From assembly GCA_025357215.1 (NCBI GenBank), contig JANXPR010000555.1:1-32983 (forward strand): a DNA stretch of 32,983 nucleotides. The letters are read 5' to 3'. Within the stretch, counting starts at the first letter, position 1; the number at the start of each line of letters is the position of its first letter. Below are positions 24,330 through 32,382 of the stretch, one piece after another. A program made the translations under genes and the position numbers. Source of the stretch: Acidobacteriaceae bacterium. Lineage in GTDB: Bacteria > Acidobacteriota > Terriglobia > Terriglobales > Acidobacteriaceae. Below the pieces are notes generated by a model, which saw nothing but the letters and a program-made list of their open reading frames with translations, had not been told where the DNA came from and did no database searches.

Positions 24330-25776
24330 CAGTCACCATGGGTTGCGATTTATCGGGCAACAACAAGCTGGCCGTGTAGCCGATCACAAAGGTTGTGGTG
24401 GAGCCAAAGATGGTGTACCACGTCCATGCGATGTGCGTGCCTTTCCAGAGATACAGGTTTAAAGCCAGTCCGCAGAGCATACCAGCAATGGCGCCGGCTT
24501 GCGTAGCGCGACGGGTCAGCACGCCCAGCAGGAAAACGCCAAGCAGTCCGCCGTAGGCCACGGAAGCAATGCCCAAGCCGGTTTCCAGGACTGTCTTGCT
24601 TTGCCGCGAAAGCAAGGCCATACCAAACAGCACAATGCCCCAGACAATGGTGACGCCACGGGAAATCCCCAGGCGCGCGCTGTCAGTAGTTTGGGGACGA
24701 AAACGCAGATAGAAATCCATCATCGTGGTGGACGAAAGTGAATTCAGCGCGGCGCTCAAATTAGACATGGCAGCAGCCAGGATCGCGGCAATCAGCAGTC
24801 CGGAAATGCCGTGCGGCATATGGTCAACGATGAAAGTGGGGAAGACATAGTCGTTGGTGCGAAAGCCGGCGGGGTATGGATACATACGGTAGTAAACCCA
24901 CAAGCCCGCGCCGACCATGAGAAACAAAGTGAACTGCACCAACACGACTACTCCGCTGGTGAGCAGAGCAAGTTTCGAATCGCGTTCATTGCGGGCGACG
25001 AGCAAGCGCTGGACCAGGAGCTGGTCCGTGCCATGCGTGGCCGTGGTAAAAAACGTGCCACCGATCAGTCCGGCCCAGAAGGTGTAGCTCTTGGTGAAGG
25101 TAAAGGAAAAATCAAATACCTGCATTTTGCCGGCTTCAGCGGCGGCGGAATGAATCGCGGGCCAGCCGCCGGGAACCAAGTGAGTTAACGTGAGGAATCC
25201 GGCCAATGTACCGCCTACATAGATGACCATCTGGATCACGTCCGTCCAGATCACGGCGGCCATTCCGCCTTCAAACGTGTAGATTAGCGTTAACACCATT
25301 ACAATGGCTACAGAGCCAATCTCGCTGGTGCCCAGCGCCGTACGGACAACAATCGACACGGCCCAAACGCGGACGCCTTCAGCGGCGGAGCGGATGAAAA
25401 GGAAGACGCCGGCGGTGATTTTGTGCAACATTTTCCCGAAGCGGCGGTCTATGAGTTCGTATGCGGTGAACAGCTCTCCGCGGAAGTATTGCGGGATTAA
25501 GATCAGGCTGATGACGACGCGTCCGAGCAGGTAGCCCAGGACCAGTTGCAGGAAGCCAAAAGTCCCGGCGTAGGCGATACCGGGCGTGCCGATCACGGTA
25601 AGCGTACTGGTTTCTGCGGCCACAATCGAAAGCGCTATGGCCCACCAGGGAATGTTTCTATCGGCCAGAAAATAATCGCGTAGTGACCTTTGGGACTTCC
25701 TGAACCTTAGCCCAAAGAAAGTAATGCCAATCAAATAAACAGCGATAATAGCGGCATCGATGGTGTGCAGTCGCAT
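24316..25776 (-). CDS. Sodium:solute symporter (SSS family)
   Basis: FLADRNIPWWAIALSIVAAETSTLTVIGTPG, GTDQLLVQRLLVARNERDSK, polytopic. Confidence 0.93.
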   Translation of the reverse strand: MRLHTIDAAIIAVYLIGITFFGLRFRKSQRSLRDYFLADRNIPWWAIALSIVAAETSTLTVIGTPGIAYAGTFGFLQLVLGYLLGRVVISLILIPQYFRGELFTAYELIDRRFGKMLHKITAGVFLFIRSAAEGVRVWAVSIVVRTALGTSEIGSVAIVMVLTLIYTFEGGMAAVIWTDVIQMVIYVGGTLAGFLTLTHLVPGGWPAIHSAAAEAGKMQVFDFSFTFTKSYTFWAGLIGGTFFTTATHGTDQLLVQRLLVARNERDSKLALLTSGVVVLVQFTLFLMVGAGLWVYYRMYPYPAGFRTNDYVFPTFIVDHMPHGISGLLIAAILAAAMSNLSAALNSLSSTTMMDFYLRFRPQTTDSARLGISRGVTIVWGIVLFGMALLSRQSKTVLETGLGIASVAYGGLLGVFLLGVLTRRATQAGAIAGMLCGLALNLYLWKGTHIAWTWYTIFGSTTTFVIGYTASLLLPDKSQPMVTDGKS

Positions 25777-25878
25777 TGCAGCAAGTTGGTCTGGAATGAG
25801 CCCATGCCGACATTAATTGGCGGGTACCGCGCAAGGCAAGAACAAAACTCGCAGGGGACAAAGTAACAACACACAGGC

Positions 25879-26784
25879 ATGGCCCTATACCTGGGAATTG
25901 ACGCTGGAGGCACCAAGACCGATTGCGCCGTGAGTAACGGCGCCGAATTGCTTGGTCAGGCCACCGGCGAAAGCTGCAAGCTGGCCCGCGTGGGAAAAGA
26001 AAAAGCGCGGCAGGTCTTGCAGGACGCCGTGAACCGCGCCTGCGATTCCGCGCGCGTGATGCCCCGGGACATTCAACATGTTTGCATCGGCATGGCCGGC
26101 GCGTCATTGCCGGAAGCCGTGACCTGGGCGCAGGAAACCATCCGCGAAGTGATTCCCGGCGCAACCATCTATGTTGCGGGTGATCACGTGATCGCGCATC
26201 GCGCGGCGTTTGGAACATCGCATGGCGTGCTCGTGGTTTCCGGGACTGGTTCCATCGCTTTTGGGCGCAACCAGAACGGCGAAACATCGCGCGCGGGGGG
26301 ATGGGGCCCCAGCGTTTCTGACGAAGGCTCCGCATTCTGGGTAGGCCGTGAAGCCGTGACTGCCGCGCTTCACGCTTACGATCTGGGACGCAGCAACGGC
26401 ATGCTGCCGCTGATTGCCAAGTGCTGGGGCGTGGCTCCAGAAGAAGTGGTGCGCATGGCCAACGCGTCTGAGCCCCGCTTTGCTGAACTGGCGGCCGCTG
26501 TGGCCACCGAAGCTGAGAATGGCGATCAGGTGGCGCGGGAAATCGCGGAGCGTGCCGGACAGCAGCTGGCTCTGTTGTCCGATGCGGTAATCAGGCGGCT
26601 ATGGCCCAACGGAGGCGTGGTGCCCGTGGCGCTGGCCGGCGGTGTTTTGCAAGGCTCCAGCCTGGTAAGAAACTCGTTTAAAGACGCCATGCGCGACCTG
26701 CAGCCGGAGGCCGGAGTAAGCTTTACTTTTGTGCGTCCGGTGATGGGCGCGCTGGAGATTGCAGCGCAACGCGGACGCCGCTGA
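25879..26784 (+). CDS. BadF/BadG-family ATPase, N-acetylglucosamine kinase-like
   Basis: LGIDAGGTKTDCAV phosphate-1 motif, VVSGTGSIAFGRN, GGWGPSVSDEGSAFWVGREAV. Confidence 0.85.
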   Translation: MALYLGIDAGGTKTDCAVSNGAELLGQATGESCKLARVGKEKARQVLQDAVNRACDSARVMPRDIQHVCIGMAGASLPEAVTWAQETIREVIPGATIYVAGDHVIAHRAAFGTSHGVLVVSGTGSIAFGRNQNGETSRAGGWGPSVSDEGSAFWVGREAVTAALHAYDLGRSNGMLPLIAKCWGVAPEEVVRMANASEPRFAELAAAVATEAENGDQVAREIAERAGQQLALLSDAVIRRLWPNGGVVPVALAGGVLQGSSLVRNSFKDAMRDLQPEAGVSFTFVRPVMGALEIAAQRGRR

Positions 26785-26851
26785 GTTTGGATTTCGCCTA
26801 AACACGTTTTTTTGAAGTGAACTGTTGTACGCACCACGTTGAGCATGATTT

Positions 26852-26881
26852 CGTTTCTTCGTTTTCCGTTTCTTCGTTTTC
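26852..26881. repeat. Perfect 15-bp direct duplication (CGTTTCTTCGTTTTC x2)
   Basis: Direct reading, ends 4 nt before the next start codon. Confidence 0.9.
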
Positions 26882-26885
26882 AACG

Positions 26886-27635
26886 ATGCAAAAGGCCATT
26901 TTGCCCGAAGACGCGCCGCTCGATGCCTTGGTCCATGAGGCCGCGCCGGAAATTCTGGTGGCTGTGGCCGCCGACCAGCGGCTGACGGAAGACCTGGCGC
27001 TGGCGCTGCTCAATCGTCGTGACCTGCCGCGCGAAGCCCTGGAAGAACTCCATAAGCACAAATCGCTGGCCAAGCTGCGTAAAATACAACTGGCCATTGT
27101 GATGCACCACCACACGCCGCGGCATGTTTCGGTACCTACCATCCGTCATCTTTATGCGTTTGAGCTGATGCAAGTGGCGCTGTTGCCGGCGGTCCCAGCG
27201 GACGTGAAGCGCGCGGCGGAAGAAGTGCTTATCAGCCGGATGAGCAGCATTTCGTCCGGTGAAAAATCCACTCTGGCCAAGCGAAGTTCCGGACGGGTGG
27301 CGGCTTCGCTGTTGACGGAAAAAGAAGAACGCATCATGCAGGCCGCGCTTTCCAATCCGCAGATGACGGAAATATCGATTGTGCGCGCGCTGAAAGCCGA
27401 AGCCGGGACGGAATTGCTCGCACCGGCCGTAGCGCGGCACACCAAATGGTCTTATCGCAATGACATCAAGCTGGCGCTCATCGCCAACAAGAACACACCT
27501 CTGGCCAGCATCGTACGTTTCGCCGCGGAGCTGCCGTTGAACAGTATTCGCGACCTGCTGCGTAATGCGCGCCTTTCACCTACGGCACGGGCGGGAATTC
27601 TCTCGGCGATGGACAGGAGAGGGAAGGGCGTTTAG
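26886..27635 (+). CDS. Alpha-helical (HEAT/DUF2336-like) hypothetical protein
   Basis: ATG at 26886; repeated helical A..LL/NPxMTE pattern; no catalytic motif recognised. Confidence 0.65.
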   Translation: MQKAILPEDAPLDALVHEAAPEILVAVAADQRLTEDLALALLNRRDLPREALEELHKHKSLAKLRKIQLAIVMHHHTPRHVSVPTIRHLYAFELMQVALLPAVPADVKRAAEEVLISRMSSISSGEKSTLAKRSSGRVAASLLTEKEERIMQAALSNPQMTEISIVRALKAEAGTELLAPAVARHTKWSYRNDIKLALIANKNTPLASIVRFAAELPLNSIRDLLRNARLSPTARAGILSAMDRRGKGV

Positions 27636-27636
27636 G

Positions 27637-27770
27637 GATTTAGTAAATGAGTAATTTGATAGGAATTTAGTAATTGAGTAATTTGGTAATCGGGTAATTG
27701 TCGGGCCCAGGATTTGCTGGTTTTCAATTACCCAATTACCAACTTACTAAATTACGCAATTTCCAAATTG
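27637..27770. repeat. Octamer-phased inverted arrays (ATTNRGTA / AATTACCN) forming a long potential hairpin between convergent genes
   Basis: About 31/36 identity between the inner 36 nt of the left arm and the reverse complement of the right arm; loop about 23 nt. Confidence 0.9.
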
Positions 27771-27779
27771 TCCTAGGCT

Positions 27780-28604
27780 TCAATCTCTGCCCGGCACCAC
27801 CAGGGCGTCCAGTTCCAGGAATTGCTGCACGACTTCATGCTGTGATTTTTCCATCTCCGCTACGCTGCCCACAAACACCGCCTGCGCTTCATACAAAAAA
27901 ACAATGCGGTCAGCCAGTTTCTTTGCCAGGCGCATATCGTGCGTTACGACAATGCTGGTCAGCTTGAGTTGTGTCTTGAGTTTCTGGATGAGGTCACCCA
28001 GCAAGGTGGCCATGAGCGGGTCCACCATGGTGGTAGGCTCGTCGTACAGGATACATTCCGGCTGTGCAGAGAGCGCGCGCGCAATGGCCACGCTGCGCTT
28101 CATCCCCGTGGAGAGGTCAGAGGGCAGCAGGTCACGCATGGGTTTCACTCCCACCATGTCTAGAAGGCCGTCCACGATCTGGAAGATCTGTTCTTCGTCC
28201 AGGTCGCGGCGCTCGCGCAGCGGGAAAGCCACGTTCTCGCCGACGGAAAGCGAATCAAACAGCGCGCCGTTCTGAAAGACCATGGTGACTTTCTTGCGGA
28301 TCACTTCCATCTGAGCTTCGTTGTAGTCCGTGATGTCATGGAAGGCGACGACTACACGTCCGGAATCCGGCTTGAGAAAGCCCATGATGTTGTGCAGGGA
28401 GACGGATTTGCCTACTCCGCTTCGCCCCAGTATGCACAGCGTTTCTCCGGGGAAGACCTGGAAGCTTACGTCTGACAGCACCACGTTATCGCCAAAGGCC
28501 TTGGAGACGTGCTGGAACTCAATGTAAGGATGGCGCGGGTGCTCGTGGCCATTTTCGTCATGACCGGAGTGACCGTTGTGCTCGTGATCGGATGAATGGG
28601 CCAT
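27780..28604 (-). CDS. MlaF/Ttg2A-like ABC transporter ATP-binding protein with His-rich N-terminus
   Basis: Walker A GRSGVGKS, signature LSTGMKRSVAIARAL, Walker B ECILYDEPTTMVDP. Confidence 0.88.
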   Translation of the reverse strand: MAHSSDHEHNGHSGHDENGHEHPRHPYIEFQHVSKAFGDNVVLSDVSFQVFPGETLCILGRSGVGKSVSLHNIMGFLKPDSGRVVVAFHDITDYNEAQMEVIRKKVTMVFQNGALFDSLSVGENVAFPLRERRDLDEEQIFQIVDGLLDMVGVKPMRDLLPSDLSTGMKRSVAIARALSAQPECILYDEPTTMVDPLMATLLGDLIQKLKTQLKLTSIVVTHDMRLAKKLADRIVFLYEAQAVFVGSVAEMEKSQHEVVQQFLELDALVVPGRD

Positions 28605-28658
28605 TGTTATGAGGTGATCAATATCCTTGCTGATTGTTGGCCAGCGCGTTCCGCTGGT

Positions 28659-29267
28659 TCATGATTTCTTTTCTATTAAGCGTAGCCGTGCGCGCTCCAG
28701 ATCCTGGGGCGTATTGAGATTTTCAAACATCTCAGCGCTGAAGGCAAATTGCGCCATCTCGGATTCGGTGATCCGCAGTGTGCTGTCCATGGGAAACAGC
28801 GTGGCAATCTTGTAAACACCGCTTTGTAGTGCCTTTTCCGCCAGTGGCAGGAATTCCGGCGAGTAGACCGCGCAAAGCGGCTGCGTGTATCCGGCAATCT
28901 CCGCCGTAGTGACAACGGCTCCGGATTCGTGGGCGCGCCTGGCGATATAGCGCAGAAAGTCCGCGGAAAGAAACGGCGTATCCACGGCGACGATGAGATT
29001 GCAGGCTGCCTGGCTATGATTTAACGCCGCGTGGATTCCCCCCAGAGGGCCGCAGTCCGGGAAAATGTCTTCGATGACCTCAGAGCCGTAGCCGCCGTAT
29101 CGCTGCTTTGATCCCAGTATGAAGACTTTGTCGGCGACCAGCCGCAACGTTGCCAGAGCATGCTCAAGCAGCGTGCTTCCGGCGAGATCAAGGGCTGCCT
29201 TGTCGGCGCCCATCCGCGAGCTTTTTCCGCCAGCCAGGACGAAGGCGGTGAGGTTGTGCGTGGTCAT
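28659..29267 (-). CDS. mobA: Molybdenum cofactor guanylyltransferase (MobA-like)
   Basis: MTTHNLTAFVLAGGKSSRMGADKAAL, DIFPDCGPLGGIHAAL, VAVDTPFLSADFL. Start trimmed to the ATG at 29267. Confidence 0.9.
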   Translation of the reverse strand: MTTHNLTAFVLAGGKSSRMGADKAALDLAGSTLLEHALATLRLVADKVFILGSKQRYGGYGSEVIEDIFPDCGPLGGIHAALNHSQAACNLIVAVDTPFLSADFLRYIARRAHESGAVVTTAEIAGYTQPLCAVYSPEFLPLAEKALQSGVYKIATLFPMDSTLRITESEMAQFAFSAEMFENLNTPQDLERARLRLIEKKS

Positions 29268-29322
29268 TGGTAGATATTGTAAGGGGTGGACGGTGTTGGC
29301 TTCAGAGAAGTGCGGGGAACCG

Positions 29323-29350
29323 GCAATTAGCAATTGGCAATTAGCAATTG
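29323..29350. repeat. Heptad array GCAATTA GCAATTG GCAATTA GCAATTG
   Basis: Four consecutive 7-mers, exact. Confidence 0.9.
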
Positions 29351-29399
29351 GCCAAACCAAAACAAAAAGCAACGGCAAGAGCCAAGAGCATTCAGTGTG

Positions 29400-29434
29400 G
29401 CTAGGCGCTAATCACTAGCTGCAAGCGGCTAACT
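29400..29434. repeat. Heptad array GCTAGGC GCTAATC ACTAGCT GCAAGCG GCTAACT
   Basis: Five 7-mers in phase, reaching into the 3' end of the minus-strand ORF at 29429. Confidence 0.7.
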
Positions 29435-29791
29435 TATTTCCAATCCCATGATTTTCCCGGCGCCATCCAGTTCAAGTTTGCCGTCGGCTTCCAAGACGGA
29501 ATCGCCGCTCAGTCCGGGCACGGTGACAAACACACGGTCCTCTACGACTTTCGCGGAATCTGTGGTGGCTACATATTGCAGAGTCTTCTTGTCACGGCAG
29601 GGTACTGGCAGGGTAAAGGCTACGTCGGCAAGCTCGCCGGTCTCGGTGAGAGAGACAGCGACTTCGATGCGATAGCTGGCTTCCGCGCCACGCTCGTTCG
29701 CCGTGGGATCGAGCGTGGGTTTGAACGAGACGTAGTACTGGAACCGTTCGTTTTCCGGATTGTATTCACCGCGCGCGACACGTAGAGACAT
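29429..29791 (-). CDS. Hypothetical protein (beta-rich)
   Basis: Well-formed ORF with codon bias like its neighbours; MSLRVARGEYNPENERFQYYVSFKPT...; family not recognised. Confidence 0.5.
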   Translation of the reverse strand: MSLRVARGEYNPENERFQYYVSFKPTLDPTANERGAEASYRIEVAVSLTETGELADVAFTLPVPCRDKKTLQYVATTDSAKVVEDRVFVTVPGLSGDSVLEADGKLELDGAGKIMGLEIS

Positions 29792-29896
29792 AGAAAGGGA
29801 CAACAAGGAACCGAAATTTCTATCACATCAAGCGCGTTTCGGCCACCGCTATGAGAGATGGGCAGGCTGAACGGACAGGAAGGGTAGAATCGAGGC

Positions 29897-30804
29897 ATGA
29901 AAGTCTTTCTCACCGGAGCAACGGGTTTTGTAGGTAGCCACATGTTGCAGCGCCTGGTCAGCGAAAGACACAACGTGCATGCGCTGGTGCGCGATCCGGG
30001 CAAAGCGGCCAAAGCTGGACTGATTGGCGTGGAGTACTTGGCCGGCGACGTTGTCTCCGGCGCGGGGATTGACGCCGCTATGCAAGGTTGCGATGCCGTG
30101 GTGCATCTGGTCGGCATCATTATGGAGAAGAAAACCGGAGAAAAAGGCAGCAACACGTTTGACGCTGTCCATCACATTGGCACGCGCAACTTGGTGGAAG
30201 CCGCCAAGCGGAACGGGATCAAACGCTTTGTGCAGATGTCCGCGCTGGGCGTTCGTGTCGACGGCGTGGCTGCCTACCAGACAAGCAAATGGCTGGCGAA
30301 GAAGAAGTTCGCAAGAGCGGGATCGCGTTTTGCATTTTGCGGCCATCGCTCATCTTTGGTCCGGGAGACGGTTTTGTAACGCAGATGATGGACACGATGC
30401 GCAAGTCGCCGTTGTTTCGTCCAGTGCCAGGAGATGGCCGGCCCAAGTTTCGTCCGATTCATATTGACGACGTGACGCAGTGCTTCACGCGCGCTTTGAC
30501 GACTGAGGCCGCGACGGGACAGACCATCGATCTAGGCGGAGCCGACGAACTCTCGCTCAATGAAGTGCTGACGGAGATTGCGCGTTGCGCAGGCGTTCGC
30601 AAGCCGGCAGTGCACGTCCCCATGCTGCTGATGATGATGGGCGCAGCCGTGATGCAGACGGTGCTTCCCAATCCGCCGGTTACAGTGGGCCAGCTGAAAA
30701 TGCTGAAGGAAGGATCGACGTGTGACATCGGCCCCATGAAACAGATATTTGGGATTGAACCGCAGGGCTTTCACGGATGCGGGCGCGAACCAGCTCGGCA
30801 TTGA
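29897..30804 (+). pseudogene. NAD(P)-dependent epimerase (NDUFA9/complex I 39-kDa-like), interrupted by a frameshift near 30298
   Basis: N-terminal half MKVFLTGATGFVGSHMLQRL (29897-30379 frame) continues as ...EEEVRKSGIAFCILRPSLIFGPGDGFVTQMMDTM in another frame (30289-30804). Confidence 0.8.
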
Positions 30805-31023
30805 TGGGCAGGCGCGTTACTTAAGGGCTTCAACGTGCGGGTGCAACTCCATGGTGAATGTCGGGTTAAAATAGAAATCAGTTGAAGCGCCCAACTTCTC
30901 TGGATTTTCATGGCGGAAACGAACCGCCACTGGCCTACAAATCTTTATGCGCGGGTACATTCCTTTGGCCCGCTGACTGCATCTAAATGTCTTAGTCGCC
31001 ACAGAGTTAGAGGAGCCTTGGAA

Positions 31024-32211
31024 ATGATGATGTCGATGTCGAAAACGAGTTTGAAATATTTGTGGGTGGCAATTGCGGGTCTGGCGCTATTGGCGTCCGG
31101 TTGCTCAAAGATGAGTGGGGCGCGTCCGGACACGCAGGTGGCCGCCGACGTAAAAAACAGGATCGTCGCGGACGCGAACGTCCCCGATAAACAGGTGGAG
31201 ATCAACGCCAGCAGCGGGGTGGTCACGCTGTCTGGCGCCGTGAGCAGCGATGCGATCCGCAATGCGGTGGCCAATGATGCCGCGCAAGTGGAAGGCGTAA
31301 AGACGGTAGTCAACAACCTGCAGGTGAACCCGGCGTTGGCCGCGAACACGGCCCTGCCGCAAGATACCCAAACTTCACAAAACCAGAATTCACAAAACCA
31401 AACTTCACAAAATCAGGCCCAGCAAAACCAGCAGGCCAGCAATAATCCTCCGCCACGGCCTGAAAATAGCCGGCCGTCACCGCGGCGTACGGAGCGCGCT
31501 TATCGTGAGCCAGCGCGGCGGAGCAGCAGATCAGAAGAGGGCGCCAGGAAACAAGGTGACCCCACCGATTCTGCCAACAATAATCAAAGCGGAAATCAGG
31601 GCAACAACATGGACGCCTCCAACCAGGCGCCGGCCCAACCTCCTGCTCCACCCACGCCAGCCCCGGTGCTGGCGATCACGATTCCTTCCGGCACGACCTT
31701 GGCGATTCGTTTGAATGAGGAATTGAGTTCAGAGAAGGCGCAAGTAGGCGACGTGTTCCATGGTTCCGTGTCGACGCCAGTTTCCGTTGACGGACAAGTG
31801 GTCATCCCCACGACAGCAGACGTGGAAGGCCGCGTGGTGGACGTGAAGTCCGCCGGCAGGTTCAAGGGCCAGTCTGACTTGGTGATTGAACTCACGCAAG
31901 TGTTGATGAACGGCAAACGGTACTCCGTGGTGACCGACCGCTGGAACAAGGAAGGCAGTTCGCGCGGCAAAGCCACAGGAGCCAAGATTGGCGGCGGGGC
32001 TGCGTTGGGCGCGATCATCGGTGCCATTGCCGGTGGCGGCAAGGGCGCAGCCATCGGCGCAGCCGCCGGAGCCGGAGCAGGAACCGGTGTGGCCGGCGCC
32101 ACGAAAGGCCAGCAGATTATTCTGAAGCCGGAAACGGTGCTGAACTTCCAGTTGCAGAATCCGGTGTCAGTCGTCCCGACCCGGCCGCGTGACTCGATGA
32201 ACTCCAACTAA
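31024..32211 (+). CDS. BON-domain lipoprotein with low-complexity linker and glycine-zipper C-terminal region
   Basis: ATG at 31024 after AGAGGAG; lipobox LALLASGC; BON pattern (VKNRIVADANVPDKQVEINASSGVVTLSGAVSS); Gly-zipper GGGAALGAIIGAIAGGGKGAAIGAAAGAGAG. Confidence 0.85.
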   Translation: MMMSMSKTSLKYLWVAIAGLALLASGCSKMSGARPDTQVAADVKNRIVADANVPDKQVEINASSGVVTLSGAVSSDAIRNAVANDAAQVEGVKTVVNNLQVNPALAANTALPQDTQTSQNQNSQNQTSQNQAQQNQQASNNPPPRPENSRPSPRRTERAYREPARRSSRSEEGARKQGDPTDSANNNQSGNQGNNMDASNQAPAQPPAPPTPAPVLAITIPSGTTLAIRLNEELSSEKAQVGDVFHGSVSTPVSVDGQVVIPTTADVEGRVVDVKSAGRFKGQSDLVIELTQVLMNGKRYSVVTDRWNKEGSSRGKATGAKIGGGAALGAIIGAIAGGGKGAAIGAAAGAGAGTGVAGATKGQQIILKPETVLNFQLQNPVSVVPTRPRDSMNSN

Positions 32212-32245
32212 GTAATCAAAAAGCCTTCGGTACCGAAGAGAATTG

Positions 32246-32280
32246 GAGCGTCGCATACCTGCGGCGCTCTTTTTTGTTTG
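32246..32280 (+). terminator. Intrinsic terminator after the BON-domain gene
   Basis: GAGCGTCGCA-TACC-TGCGGCGCTC stem followed by TTTTTTGTTTG. Confidence 0.85.
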
Positions 32281-32382
32281 CAGCCGCCAAGTGCGCGCAA
32301 TCACATACGGTGGTTCTGGAGGTCTGCGTATAATCACTGCGGAAAGAGATTGTCTAAATTGACCGTCTTGCAGGAGTGAGCC

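Noticed and set aside
25879-26784. BadF-family protein as an activator of a benzoyl-CoA reductase linked to the aromatic cluster
   Set aside because: Motifs and length fit an N-acetylglucosamine kinase-like sugar kinase, no reductase subunits or activator Fe-S cysteine pattern are seen, and it lies 12 kb away.
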